Below, piece by piece: positions 27,238-36,030 of a stretch of 64,000 nt of DNA. The position numbers and the translations under genes were made by a program. This stretch comes from Burkholderiales bacterium 67-32. Its GTDB lineage: Bacteria > Pseudomonadota > Gammaproteobacteria > Burkholderiales > Burkholderiaceae_B. The first letter of the stretch is position 1; each line of letters opens with the position of its first letter. Where the stretch lies: contig MKUP01000033.1 in the NCBI GenBank assembly GCA_001898625.1, positions 442,677 through 506,676 on the forward strand, given 5' to 3'. A model generated the notes under the pieces. The model was given only the letters and a program-made list of their open reading frames with translations. It made no database searches and had not been told where the DNA came from.

Positions 27238-28551
27238 ATGTTGTCGCATGAGAAGAACGAGCGGCTGTGCCGCGTGGAGGGCGATGCCCCGATGGGCGCG
27301 CTGATGCGCCGCCACTGGCTGCCGCTGTGCCTGGTCGAGGAAGTGGCCGAGCCGGACGGCGCGCCGGTGCACGCCCGGCTGCTGGGCCTGGACCTGGTCG
27401 TGTTCCGCGACACCCAGGGCCGCATCGGCGCGCTGGACGAGAAATGCCCGCACCGGCGGGTCTCGCTGGTCTACGGCCGCAACGAGGAAGGCGGGCTGCG
27501 CTGCCTGTACCACGGCTGGAAGATGGACGTGACCGGACAGGTGCTGGACATGGCCTCCGAGCCCGAGACCAGCCCCATGGCCTCGAAGGTGCGCACCAAG
27601 GCCTATCCCACCCGCGAGTGGGGCGGCATGGTCTGGATCTTCCTGGGCAAGGAGGAAGACGCGCCCGAGTTCGTCCCTCCGCCCTGGGCGCCGACCCGGG
27701 ACGCCAAGGTCAGCATCGCCAAGGTCATCCTGCCCTGCAACTGGGCGCAGGTCCTGGAAGGCGCGATCGATTCGGCCCACAGCTCCAGCCTGCACTCGTC
27801 GGACTTCGTGCCGGCCAAGGTCAGCGGCGCCGAAGCCACCGACAAGAACTGGTTGCGCCCGTCCACCGACAAGGCGCCGCGCCTGCAGGTCGAGCGCACG
27901 CCCTACGGTTTCCGCTACGCCGCGATCCGCCGTCCGATCTTCGAGGCCGACACGCAGGACTACGTGCGCTCGACCGTGTTCGTCGCGCCCTTCACCGTGC
28001 TGGTGCCGCCCAACAACCTGTACAACGTCGCCAACGTGAACGTGCCCATGGACGACACGAACACGGCGTTCTACTTCCTGGCCTGGGGCCATCCGGCCAA
28101 GACGCCCGATACGGAAACCTGGCGCAAGTTCCTGCGCGCGCAGATCGGCCCGGACGTGGACGACCGCTACCGGCCGCACCGCAACCACGACAACCGCTTC
28201 TGGCAGGACCGCCAGGCGATGAAGGCGGGCAACTTCACCGGCATCACCGGCTTCCCCAACCAGGACATCGCCATGTGGGTGACCATGGGCGCCCTGGCCG
28301 ACCGGTCCGAGGAAAGGCTGGGCACCAGCGACCTAGCCATCGTCGAGTTCCGCCGCCGGATGCTGACCGCGCTGGACGAGTTCGCGGCGGGCGAAGCGCC
28401 CATCGCGCTGGGCGGGAACGCCATTCCCACGAAGATCTGTTCGTTCCAGGCCATCGTGCCGAAGTCGGTCGACTGGCGCGAGTACCAGGTGTCGCATGTG
28501 TGGGACGACGTGCCCGCTACCCAGCGACTCGACTCCAACTACGAGGTCTAG
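27238..28551 (+). CDS. Rieske aromatic-ring-hydroxylating oxygenase, phthalate 4,5-dioxygenase-like
   Basis: 437 aa. The Rieske [2Fe-2S] ligands are Cys70/His72 (KCPHRRVSL) and Cys89/His92 (RCLYHGWK). The mononuclear-iron triad is visible as Asp178, His181 and His186 (D-x2-H-x4-H in IDSAHSSSLH). Length and the N-terminus with PMGALMRRHWLP match the homomultimeric phthalate 4,5-dioxygenase/vanillate demethylase-like group. It would use electrons from a separate FMN/[2Fe-2S] reductase, which is not in the operon. The following dehydrogenase supports dihydroxylation to a cis-dihydrodiol. Confidence 0.93.
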   Translation: MLSHEKNERLCRVEGDAPMGALMRRHWLPLCLVEEVAEPDGAPVHARLLGLDLVVFRDTQGRIGALDEKCPHRRVSLVYGRNEEGGLRCLYHGWKMDVTGQVLDMASEPETSPMASKVRTKAYPTREWGGMVWIFLGKEEDAPEFVPPPWAPTRDAKVSIAKVILPCNWAQVLEGAIDSAHSSSLHSSDFVPAKVSGAEATDKNWLRPSTDKAPRLQVERTPYGFRYAAIRRPIFEADTQDYVRSTVFVAPFTVLVPPNNLYNVANVNVPMDDTNTAFYFLAWGHPAKTPDTETWRKFLRAQIGPDVDDRYRPHRNHDNRFWQDRQAMKAGNFTGITGFPNQDIAMWVTMGALADRSEERLGTSDLAIVEFRRRMLTALDEFAAGEAPIALGGNAIPTKICSFQAIVPKSVDWREYQVSHVWDDVPATQRLDSNYEV

Positions 28552-28566
28552 CCGGGGGAAAGCCTG

Positions 28567-29754
28567 ATGTCGATTGCTCCATTGCGGCTGGGCATAGCCG
28601 GCCTGGGACGCGCCTTTTCGCTGATGCTGCCGACCTTCCTGGGCGACGCGCGCATCGTGCTGGCGGCGGCCTGCGATCCGCGCGAGGCCGCGCGCGAGCA
28701 GTTCGCGCGCGACTTCGGCGTGCCGGTGCATGGCGACATCGACGCGCTGGCGGCCGATCCGTCGCTGGACGCGATCTACATCGCCAGCCCTCACCAGTTC
28801 CATGCCCGCCATGCCGAGATCGCCGCGGCGCACGGCAAGCACGTGCTGGTGGAAAAGCCCATGGCGCTGGCCATGGACGAATGCGACCGCATGATCGCGG
28901 CCTGCGAGCGCGCCGGCGTGCACCTGATCGTGGGCCACTGCCACAGCTTCGACACGCCCTACCTGAAGACCCGCGAGCTGATCGCCAGCGGCGAGTTCGG
29001 CAAGGTGCGCATGATCCATGCGCTGAACTACACCGACTATCTCTACCGTCCGCGCCGGCCGGAGGAACTGGTCACGGCCGAAGGCGGCGGCGCCATCTTC
29101 AGCCAGGCCGCGCACCAGGTGGACATCGTGCGGCTGCTGGCGGGCTCGCCGCCCACGCGGCTACGCGCCGCGGTCGGCAACTGGGATCCGCGCCGCGTCA
29201 CCGAGGGCGCCTACTCGGCCATGCTGTGGTTCGAGTCGGGCGCCTACGCCTCGCTGTCCTACAACGGCTACGCGCATTTCGATTCCGACGAATGGACGGA
29301 CTGGATAGGCGAGATGGGCAACCGCAAGTCGCCCGACGACTACGGCGGCGCGCGGCGCAAGCTGGCCGCCGTGGCCTCGCCGGAGGAAGAGGCCCGCGCC
29401 AAGGCCGCCGGCACCTATGGCGGATCGGCCTACAAGCCGCCGGCCGCCGACGACCAGGCCCGCGCCTACCAGCACTTCGGCCCCATCATCGTGTCCTGCG
29501 ACCATGCCGACCTGCGGCCGCTGCCCGACGGCATCGCCATCCATGCCGACGAGGCGAAACGATGGGTGCCGCTGGACCGCCCGGCCGTGCCGCGCCATGA
29601 AGTGATCGACGAACTGGTGGCCGCCGTGCGGCAGGGGCAGCCGCCCCGGCACGATGGCCGCTGGGCCCGGGCCACGCTGGAGATCTGCCTGGCGATGCTG
29701 CAATCGTCCAAGGACGGCCAGGACATCCCGCTGGCGCATCAGCCGTCCTGGTAG
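28567..29754 (+). CDS. Gfo/Idh/MocA dehydrogenase, phthalate cis-4,5-dihydrodiol dehydrogenase-like
   Basis: 395 aa. The Rossmann motif is GLGRAF (residues 12-17), the substrate-side EKP motif is at 96-98, and the C-terminal Gfo domain contains [21 protein letters not shown]. In phthalate pathways the dihydrodiol is rearomatized by a dehydrogenase of exactly this family, rather than by an SDR, so the pairing with the Rieske gene is diagnostic. It starts 15 bases after the oxygenase stop. Its 3' end overlaps the convergent methylase gene by 16 bases. Confidence 0.9.
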   Translation: MSIAPLRLGIAGLGRAFSLMLPTFLGDARIVLAAACDPREAAREQFARDFGVPVHGDIDALAADPSLDAIYIASPHQFHARHAEIAAAHGKHVLVEKPMALAMDECDRMIAACERAGVHLIVGHCHSFDTPYLKTRELIASGEFGKVRMIHALNYTDYLYRPRRPEELVTAEGGGAIFSQAAHQVDIVRLLAGSPPTRLRAAVGNWDPRRVTEGAYSAMLWFESGAYASLSYNGYAHFDSDEWTDWIGEMGNRKSPDDYGGARRKLAAVASPEEEARAKAAGTYGGSAYKPPAADDQARAYQHFGPIIVSCDHADLRPLPDGIAIHADEAKRWVPLDRPAVPRHEVIDELVAAVRQGQPPRHDGRWARATLEICLAMLQSSKDGQDIPLAHQPSW

Positions 29755-30515
29755 TCGCCCGCCGGGCGCGCCAGGAAATCGCCGACGTAGACGAGGTGCT
29801 CGAACGGCAGTTCATGCCGTCCCGCCACCTCCACCAGCGTGTCCAGCGTGGCGCGCAGCACCTGCTGCCGCGCCTCGCGTCCAGCATGGCAGACGATGGC
29901 CGCGGGCGTGTCGCCCGGATAGCCGGCGCGCAGCTCCGCCACCACCCGGGCCAGGTCGGTCCGCATCGTGAACAGGACCAGTGCGCTGCGGCTTTGCGCC
30001 AGCACCGACAGGCGGTCGCTGCCGCCATAGCCTTCGTTGGCGTTCTTGCCCAGGCTCAGGATCACCGACTGGCTGGCGCTGCCGCCCGTCACGGCGCAGC
30101 CCAGGGCGGCATTGCCCGCGGCGAAGCTGGAGATGCCCGGCACGACCTCGGGAGCCAGGTCGCGGAACGCATCCAGGTAGCCGATCTGCGGACCGTACAG
30201 CGTCGGGTCGCCCTGCGTGAGGACCGCCACGGTGCCGCCCGCCGCGACACAATCGCGGATGGCCTGGCGGCGCGGCGACTCTTCGGCCTCGACCTCTTCC
30301 CGCGGGGCGCGGCGTTTCGCCATGGGCGTGAACAGGCCGTGGCCGGCCTCCATGAACCGCTTGCCGGCCAGTTGCGCGGGATAGCGGTCGGGCGCGTCGG
30401 CCTGGCCCAGCACCAGGTCGGCCTCCCGCAGGATGCGGTCGGCCCGCAGGGTCAGGTGGTCGGGATCCCCCGTGCCCAGGCTGACGAGATAGAGCTTGCC
30501 GGGTTGGGACGGCAT
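29739..30515 (-). CDS. SAM-dependent tetrapyrrole methylase family protein, CobM/CobI-like
   Basis: 258 aa of the class III (corrin/porphyrin) methylase fold. The N-terminal [20 protein letters not shown] is the first SAM loop; [19 protein letters not shown] and [16 protein letters not shown] are the second and third family motifs. The middle resembles precorrin-4 C11-methyltransferase, the start resembles precorrin-2 methylases. No other cobalamin or siroheme gene is in the window, so its position between a phthalate-like operon and a LysR gene is odd. The specific reaction is unassigned. Confidence 0.85.
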   Translation of the reverse strand: MPSQPGKLYLVSLGTGDPDHLTLRADRILREADLVLGQADAPDRYPAQLAGKRFMEAGHGLFTPMAKRRAPREEVEAEESPRRQAIRDCVAAGGTVAVLTQGDPTLYGPQIGYLDAFRDLAPEVVPGISSFAAGNAALGCAVTGGSASQSVILSLGKNANEGYGGSDRLSVLAQSRSALVLFTMRTDLARVVAELRAGYPGDTPAAIVCHAGREARQQVLRATLDTLVEVAGRHELPFEHLVYVGDFLARPAGDYQDG

Positions 30516-30525
30516 CGGGTTCCTC

Positions 30526-31488
30526 CTAGCGGTCGGTGCGCCACATGCCGTCGCGCGCCATCCGGTCCACGATCTCGCCGATCAGGCCCGCGATGGCCGA
30601 GACGGCCTTGGCGGGCCCCTTGGTCTTGGCGAAGACCAGCGCGACGGTGCGCTGGAACGGTGGGTCGACGATGCGGGCGGCCTGTACCTCGCCCTTGCCG
30701 ACCTCGGTCCATACCGCGTGCAGCGGCAGCACCGTGTACAGCCGCTCGCGCGCGACCAGCGAAGTCTGGAGCGGCAGTGAATCGGCCTCGATCACCGGGG
30801 CCAGCGTGATGTGTTCCTGGCGCGCCATGGAATCGAGCGCGGTGCGCAGTCCGTTGGGCGCGCTGGGCAGGATGAAGGGCAGCTCGTGCAGGCTGCGAAA
30901 GGGCACTTCCTCCTGCGCGGTCAGGCGATCGCCCGCGGGTCCGATCAGGTAGCTGTCCACGGTGGCCAGGCACTGCTCGTGCTCGGGCAGCGTGCCGCCG
31001 TAGCGGTACAGGATGCCGATGTCCACGCGCGCGTCGACCAGCCATTCCTCGACCTGGCCGCTCGATCCTTCCAGCACCTTCAGGTTGACGCCCGGATAGC
31101 GGGCCCGCACCTCGGTGAAGAGCTGCCCCACCAGATGGTGGCCGATGGACGGCAGGGTGCCCAGCGTGACACGGCCGCTGGCGTCGCGCGCCTGCTCGCG
31201 GATCTCGCTTTCCAGTTGCTCGGCGTCGGCCAGCAGCGCGCGCACCTGGGGGAAGATGCGCTGCCCCACGTCCGACAGCTCCACGCCCCGGCCGGTGCGC
31301 ACGAACAGCCGCGTGCCGCACTCGCGTTCGAGCGCGTTCAGTTGCCGGCTGAGCAGGGATTGGTTGCTGTTCAGGAACAGGGCCGCGCGCGTCAGGCTGC
31401 CCAGTTCGCCTATCGCGAGAAAGGCCCGCCATTTCTGCAGGCTGGCGGTGACGTCCAGTTGGATGCTGGTGGCTTTGGGATGCTGCAT
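30526..31488 (-). CDS. LysR family regulator, candidate controller of the downstream motif regulon
   Basis: 320 aa from the ATG at 31488; frames extending upstream run through the next gene. The HTH is at about residues 16-75 (SLTRAALFLNSNQSLLSRQLNALE), in the subgroup with FVRTGRGVELSDVGQRIFP, as in Nac/Cbl-like and pca-type regulators. It lies 10 bases upstream of the methylase gene on the same strand and 83 bases after the crotonase gene. It is the only regulator between 30.5 and 45.9 kb, so it is the natural candidate for the motif found upstream of five units there. Confidence 0.92.
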   Translation of the reverse strand: MQHPKATSIQLDVTASLQKWRAFLAIGELGSLTRAALFLNSNQSLLSRQLNALERECGTRLFVRTGRGVELSDVGQRIFPQVRALLADAEQLESEIREQARDASGRVTLGTLPSIGHHLVGQLFTEVRARYPGVNLKVLEGSSGQVEEWLVDARVDIGILYRYGGTLPEHEQCLATVDSYLIGPAGDRLTAQEEVPFRSLHELPFILPSAPNGLRTALDSMARQEHITLAPVIEADSLPLQTSLVARERLYTVLPLHAVWTEVGKGEVQAARIVDPPFQRTVALVFAKTKGPAKAVSAIAGLIGEIVDRMARDGMWRTDR

Positions 31489-31571
31489 CGCAAGCGGCGC
31501 TCGTCCAGGAAAAGAAGACGAGTTTATACCCGCCCGCTCCGCGCGCGACGCCCCGGTCCCCCGCCTGGCCC

Positions 31572-32348
31572 CTACCGCCCCTTGAACACTGGCGCCCGCT
31601 TCTCGCGGAACGCGGCCTGCGCCTCGGCGGCATCCTCGGTGGTGGCAATGATCGCGGTCATGTCCTGTTCGTAGCGATAGCCGTCGCGCAGGCTCATGTC
31701 CTCGATGGTGTTCAGCGTGTGCTTGCCCATGCGCGTGGAAACGGGGCTCTTGGCGGCGATGACGCCGGCCATCTCCATGGCGGCGGGCAGCAGGTCTTCC
31801 GGAGCCGTGCAGGCTTCGACGATGCCGAGCCGGTAAAGCTCGGCCGCCGGCACCCGGTAGCCGGTCAACATCATGCGCCGCAGCAGCGAATGGGGAAACA
31901 GCCGCATCGCGTGGCGGCATCCGCCCAACAGGCCGACGTCTACTTCGGGCAGGCCCAGCGTGGCGCGCTCGGAGGCGATCAGCACGTCGGCCGAAGCCAC
32001 CATGGCCAGCCCCGATCCCAGCGCCGCACCATTGATCGCCGCCACCACGGGCTTGGCGCATTCGCGGATGGCATGGAAGCACTCGCGGGTGCGGCGCAGA
32101 TGCGCGGGCAGGTCGCCCGGTCCCTTGATCACGTCGGCCCGGCCTTTCAGGTCGGCGCCGGCGCAGAACACCTTGCCCGCCCCCGTCAGCACGACCACCC
32201 GGACCTCGGGCGTCTCGGATATCCAGTCCAGCGCGGCGGTCAGTTCGTCGTTCAGCACGCGGGTCAGGGCGTTGACCGGCGGACTGTCCAGGGTCACCAG
32301 CGCGATGTGGCTGTCCACCCGCAGTTGCAGTTGCTTGAATTCGTTCAT
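31572..32348 (-). CDS. Enoyl-CoA hydratase/isomerase (crotonase) family protein
   Basis: 258 aa with the crotonase oxyanion-hole segments GAGKVFCAGADLKGR and INGAALGSGLAMVASAD. The second catalytic Glu of classical hydratases is kept (Glu135 in LGLPEVDVG). The first Glu position reads Ala115 (ALGSGLAMV where crotonase has GGGCELAM). A simple syn-hydratase is therefore doubtful; an isomerase, hydrolase or lyase role on an acyl-CoA is more likely. It is divergent from the CMD-family gene, with the shared motif between them. Confidence 0.9.
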   Translation of the reverse strand: MNEFKQLQLRVDSHIALVTLDSPPVNALTRVLNDELTAALDWISETPEVRVVVLTGAGKVFCAGADLKGRADVIKGPGDLPAHLRRTRECFHAIRECAKPVVAAINGAALGSGLAMVASADVLIASERATLGLPEVDVGLLGGCRHAMRLFPHSLLRRMMLTGYRVPAAELYRLGIVEACTAPEDLLPAAMEMAGVIAAKSPVSTRMGKHTLNTIEDMSLRDGYRYEQDMTAIIATTEDAAEAQAAFREKRAPVFKGR

Positions 32349-32422
32349 GGGAAAGGTCGTGGTCGTGGACAGGATACGCAGCGAGTCTAGGCGCGCGCCC
32401 TACCCGCGCAAAGGCGGGCGCG

Positions 32423-32458
32423 GTCAAGGCTGCTATGCGCCCGGCGCCATAGCGCGCG
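32423..32458. promoter_or_regulatory. Copy a of the block-G regulatory motif
   Basis: The motif starts GTCAAGGCTGCTATGCGC and ends with CCATAGCGCGCG, with an internal inverted pair GCTATG...CATAGC. It aligns without gaps to copy b (35890) at about 28 of 36 positions. It lies 43-78 bases upstream of the CMD-family ATG and 75 bases upstream of the crotonase ATG. Confidence 0.6.
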
Positions 32459-32500
32459 CGGGCGCCGCGCCCGATAATGCGGCGAAGACGAGAGGAGCCC

Positions 32501-33088
32501 ATGCCGAGAATCGACCTGCCCACGCCCGAAACCATGAACCCGGACCAGCGCCGGGTGCACGACAAAATCATCGCCGGCAAGCGTGGCCGGCTGCGGGGCC
32601 CGCTGCGCGCCGCGCTGTACAACCCCGAACTGGCCGAACGCTGGTCGGCCATGGGCGAACTGCTGCGCTACGACACCACGCTGCCGCCCCGGCTGTCGGA
32701 ACTGGCCATCCTGGTCACCGCCCGCGCCTGCAGCTCGCCCTTCGAATGGGCCGCCCACAAGACCGAGGCCGAGAAAGCGGGCGTGGAAGCCTGGATCATC
32801 GAGGCGCTGCGCGAACGCCGCATCCCCGATGAACTAGCGCCGGACGACGCGCTGGTGGTGCGCTACGCCAGCGAACTGAACGCCCACCGGTCGGTCTCCG
32901 ACGCCACCTATGCCGCCACCCTGGCCCGCTTCGGCGCGCGCACGGTGGTGGAACTGACCGCGCTGGTCGGCTACTACACCTTGGTGGCGATGACGCTGAA
33001 CGCCCACCAGATCCCGCTGGAGCCCGGCGTCGTCGCCGCCTTCCCGCTGCCCCAGGACGACCCGGCGGTATGGGGCAAGGCCCGATGA
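32501..33088 (+). CDS. Carboxymuconolactone decarboxylase (CMD/AhpD) family protein
   Basis: 195 aa. The CMD core is SELAILVTARACSSPFEWAAHKTEAEKAGVE-like (about residues 66-95), followed by a second helical stretch VSDATYAATLARFGARTVVELTALVGYYTLVAM. It lacks the CxxC of AhpD peroxidase partners, so decarboxylase, lactone-isomerase or scaffold roles remain. The ATG at 32501 follows AGAGGAG. Its stop overlaps the start of the amidohydrolase gene (ATGA), so the two are coupled and probably act on successive intermediates of a ring-opened acid. Confidence 0.9.
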   Translation: MPRIDLPTPETMNPDQRRVHDKIIAGKRGRLRGPLRAALYNPELAERWSAMGELLRYDTTLPPRLSELAILVTARACSSPFEWAAHKTEAEKAGVEAWIIEALRERRIPDELAPDDALVVRYASELNAHRSVSDATYAATLARFGARTVVELTALVGYYTLVAMTLNAHQIPLEPGVVAAFPLPQDDPAVWGKAR

Positions 33089-33918
33089 ACGGCACCGCGC
33101 GACCGGCCACCCCGATCACGGGCTGGGATTGCCACAATCACCTGCTCGGCCCCTACGACCGCTTTCCGCTGGCGGCCGAACGCAGCTACACCCCGCCCGA
33201 GGCGCTGGTGGCGGACCACTCGGCCATGCTGGCCAGCCAGGGGCTGTCGCACGCGGTGCTGGTGCATCCCAGCGCGTACGGGGAAGACTATGCGCTGCTG
33301 TTCCATGCACTGGCGGCACACGATCACCTGCGCGGCGTCATCGTCGCGCGGCCCGGCACGCCGCTGGACCTGGGCACGCTGCGCGAACGCGGCGTGCGCG
33401 CGCTGCGCTACAGCCACCGCAGCGGCGCGGCCGGGAATTTCGCCGGCAGCGCCTCGATCGACGACCTGCGGCAGATGGCGCGCGCGGTGGCCGATGCCGG
33501 CCTGCACGTCGAACTCTGGACCGACTGCCAGGCGCTGCCCGGCATCGCGCCGATGCTGGCGGACCTGCCCTGCCCGGTCGTGATCGACCACATGGGCAGC
33601 TTCGACGTGGCCGCGGGCACCAACGACCCGGGCTTCCGGCAACTGGTCCGGCTGCTGGGCGAGGGCAAGGCCTGGGTCAAGCTGTCGGCCTACCGCAGCC
33701 TGCTGAAGACGCCGGGCCTGGAACCCGGCCGCCCCTTCCATCGCGCGCTGGTCGAGGCCAATCCCGACCAGCTCGTCTGGGGCAGCGACTGGCCCCATAT
33801 CCGCATCGATCCGTGGCCCGGCACCCGCAGGCTGTTCGACACCTTCCTGGACTGGACCGACAGCGAGCCGCTGGCACGCCGGATCCTGCTCGACAACCCG
33901 ACCCGGCTCTACGCGTAA
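33085..33918 (+). CDS. Amidohydrolase-2 family protein, 2-pyrone-4,6-dicarboxylate lactonase-like
   Basis: 277 aa, TIM-barrel. It has the N-terminal DxHxH metal motif (WDCHNHL, His17 and His19), RALRYSHRSG, VIDHMGSFD and the closing WGSDWPHIR with the catalytic Asp. This pattern and length match LigI-type lactonases that hydrolyse 2-pyrone-4,6-dicarboxylate, and related sugar lactonases. Translational coupling to the CMD-family gene favours a role in aromatic or lactone catabolism. Convergent with the GST gene, 7 bases apart. Confidence 0.88.
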   Translation: MNGTARPATPITGWDCHNHLLGPYDRFPLAAERSYTPPEALVADHSAMLASQGLSHAVLVHPSAYGEDYALLFHALAAHDHLRGVIVARPGTPLDLGTLRERGVRALRYSHRSGAAGNFAGSASIDDLRQMARAVADAGLHVELWTDCQALPGIAPMLADLPCPVVIDHMGSFDVAAGTNDPGFRQLVRLLGEGKAWVKLSAYRSLLKTPGLEPGRPFHRALVEANPDQLVWGSDWPHIRIDPWPGTRRLFDTFLDWTDSEPLARRILLDNPTRLYA

Positions 33919-33925
33919 GACGAGA

Positions 33926-34540
33926 TCATCCTTCCAGCACGGGCTCCGTGCGCCGGAAGGATGGCCGTGCCGCGACCTCGTCGTACCAGGCGGCCAGATA
34001 CGGCGCCCGCTCGCGCCACCGCAGCGCGCCGAAGCGGAAATCCAGGTAGCCCAGCGTGCAGCCCAGCGCGATGTGGGCGATGCCGAACGGCGCGGCGGCC
34101 AGCTCGCGCGCCTCGCCTTCCAGCCTTTGCAGCGATGCCTCGGTCTTGATCCGGAAGGCCTCGATCAGCGCATCCGAACGCTGCGCATCGCTCCGGTCGA
34201 CCTCGTTGCGCCAAAGGATCAGCACATCCAGCAGGCCGTCGGCGAAAGCGTGCCAGCGCAGGGTCCGCCATTTTTCTTCGCCCGGGGCGGGGAAGAGGCC
34301 CCCGTCGGCCAGGTCGTCCAGGTATTCGCAGATGACCGCCGAATCGAACAGGGCCATGCCGTCGTCCAGCACCAGCGTCGGGATCTTGCTGAGCGGATTG
34401 TCGCGCATGATCTGCGGATTGGGCCGCAGCATGGCGGCCACCGACCGCACCCGCTCCACGCGATCCTCCAGCCGGAGTTCGTACAGGCAGACCATGACCT
34501 TGCGCACATACGGCGACTTGGGCGACCAGTGCAGCTTCAT
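33926..34540 (-). CDS. Glutathione S-transferase family protein
   Basis: 204 aa starting MKLHWSPKSPYVRKVMV. It has a thioredoxin-like N-terminal domain (residues 1-75) with the cis-Pro SKIPTLVLDDG and glutathione-binding FDSAVICEYL motif, then an all-helical C-terminal domain. The ATG at 34540 is chosen by alignment with the second GST at 40419 and because GAAGG precedes it. An upstream ATG at 34555 overlaps the CoA-transferase stop (ATGA) and would add five residues. Such GSTs in catabolic operons isomerize or remove sulfur or chlorine from intermediates, or serve detoxification. Confidence 0.9.
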   Translation of the reverse strand: MKLHWSPKSPYVRKVMVCLYELRLEDRVERVRSVAAMLRPNPQIMRDNPLSKIPTLVLDDGMALFDSAVICEYLDDLADGGLFPAPGEEKWRTLRWHAFADGLLDVLILWRNEVDRSDAQRSDALIEAFRIKTEASLQRLEGEARELAAAPFGIAHIALGCTLGYLDFRFGALRWRERAPYLAAWYDEVAARPSFRRTEPVLEG

Positions 34541-34551
34541 GTCCGTCGCCT

Positions 34552-35781
34552 TCATATCGCGCCGGCGGCGCGCAGCGCCTCGATGCCGGCGGCGTCGTAG
34601 CCCAGTTCGGCCAGGATCTCGGCGCTGTGCTGGCCCAGCGTGGGGGGCGCCTCCAGGCCCGGCAGCGCGGCATCGGCGAAGCGCATGGGGCTGGCGACCT
34701 GCGGGACCTGGCCGCCGCTGGGGTGCTCGATGTGGCGCAACAGGCCGCGCGCGATCGTCTGCGGTTCCTCGAACACCTCGGCCACGGTGTTGATCGGGCC
34801 GCAGGGCACGCCCGCGCCGTCCAGCAGGGCCAGCAGGCTCGCGCGGTCGCGGCGGGCGAGATCCTCGCGCAGCATGGCCGACAATTGTTCGATGTTGCGC
34901 ACGCGCTGCGCATTGGTGGCATAGCGTTCGTCCGCCGCCCATTGCGCGTGGCCCAGGGCCTCGCACAGCTTGCGGAACTGGCCGTCGTTGCCGACCACCA
35001 GGATGATGTCGCCGTCCGCGCAGCGGTAGACGTCCTGCGGCTGGATGTTGGGATGGGCGTTGCCGTTGCGCCGCGGCGGCTTGCCGGACACGAGATAGTT
35101 CATGGCCTGGTTGGCCAGGGTGGCCACCTGCACGTCGAACATGCCGATGTCGATGTACTCGCCCTTGCCCGTCTCGTTGCGCCGGGCCAGCGCGGCCAGC
35201 ACGGCCACCGCCGTGTACATGCCGGTCATCAGGTCGACGATGGGCACGCCCACCTTCTGCGGACCGCCGCCGGGACGGCCGTCGCGCTCGCCGGTCACGC
35301 TCATCAGGCCGCCCATGGCCTGTATCAGGAAATCATAGGCGGGTTGGTCGCGGCGCGGGCCGGTCTGCCCGAAGCCGGTGACCGAGCAATAGATCAGCCG
35401 GGGGTTCAACGCCCGCAGCGACGCCTCGTCCAGGCCATAGCGCGCCAGCGTGCCGACCTTGTAGTTCTCCAGCAGGATGTCGGCGCGCATGGCCAGCTCG
35501 CGCACGACGCGCTGGCCCTCGGGCGTGTCCAGCCCGACCGTGATCGACCGCTTGCCGCGGTTGACCGCGAGGTAATAGCCGGCCTCCTCGGTGTCCTCGC
35601 CCCGGCCGTCCTTCAGGAAGGGCGGCCCCCAGGCGCGCGTGTCGTCGCCGCTGCCCGGGCGCTCCACCTTGATGACGTCGGCGCCCAGGTCGGCCAGGGT
35701 CTGGCTGGCCCAGGGGGCGGCCAGGATACGGCTCAGGTCCAGGACCTTGACGTGCGACAACGGGCCCGTCGATCGATGCAT
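34552..35781 (-). CDS. Class III (CaiB/BaiF) CoA-transferase
   Basis: 409 aa. The nucleophilic Asp is Asp183 (VPIVDLMTG), the N-terminal block is KVLDLSRILAAPWASQTLADLGADVIKVE and GDDTRAWGPPF follows. These enzymes move CoA between carboxylic acids, such as succinyl-CoA to a dicarboxylate. The ATG at 35781 has GGAGGAATGT in front; a longer frame to 35862 has no such support. It is the first gene of a unit with the GST. With the crotonase, MaoC and CitE genes in the same block it would activate a free acid to its CoA ester. Confidence 0.93.
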   Translation of the reverse strand: MHRSTGPLSHVKVLDLSRILAAPWASQTLADLGADVIKVERPGSGDDTRAWGPPFLKDGRGEDTEEAGYYLAVNRGKRSITVGLDTPEGQRVVRELAMRADILLENYKVGTLARYGLDEASLRALNPRLIYCSVTGFGQTGPRRDQPAYDFLIQAMGGLMSVTGERDGRPGGGPQKVGVPIVDLMTGMYTAVAVLAALARRNETGKGEYIDIGMFDVQVATLANQAMNYLVSGKPPRRNGNAHPNIQPQDVYRCADGDIILVVGNDGQFRKLCEALGHAQWAADERYATNAQRVRNIEQLSAMLREDLARRDRASLLALLDGAGVPCGPINTVAEVFEEPQTIARGLLRHIEHPSGGQVPQVASPMRFADAALPGLEAPPTLGQHSAEILAELGYDAAGIEALRAAGAI

Positions 35782-35889
35782 ACATTCCTCCGCGTGCGCG
35801 CCGATGGCCGGACGCGTCTCGTCCGTCCGCGCCTGTCGCCGCTGTCCGGACTCTAGGGGCATGGCGCGGGCTTGCCTACTGCCTGCGCC

Positions 35890-35929
35890 GTCAAGACTGC
35901 AATGCGTCCATGCGCATAACGTGCGTTAT
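35890..35929. promoter_or_regulatory. Copy b of the block-G motif plus ATAACG-TG-CGTTAT palindrome
   Basis: GTCAAGACTGCAATGCGT begins a 36-base match to copy a. The right part merges into a perfect palindrome ATAACG-TG-CGTTAT at 35916-35929. It lies in the middle of the 249-base spacer between the CoA-transferase (minus) and ketopantoate-reductase-like (plus) genes, 105-110 bases from each start. Confidence 0.55.
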
Positions 35930-36030
35930 ATCCCCGGCGCGCAGGCAGAAATGCCGCGCGGGTACACCGCGCGCGCGGCGCCGGCCGGAATAATGGACCG
36001 CATCCCCAACGCATTCCGGAGACTCCCCCG

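Noticed and set aside
30526..32652. 708-codon frame fusing LysR with upstream sequence
   Set aside because: The upstream part is a shadow of the crotonase gene in another frame; the LysR domain begins at 31488.
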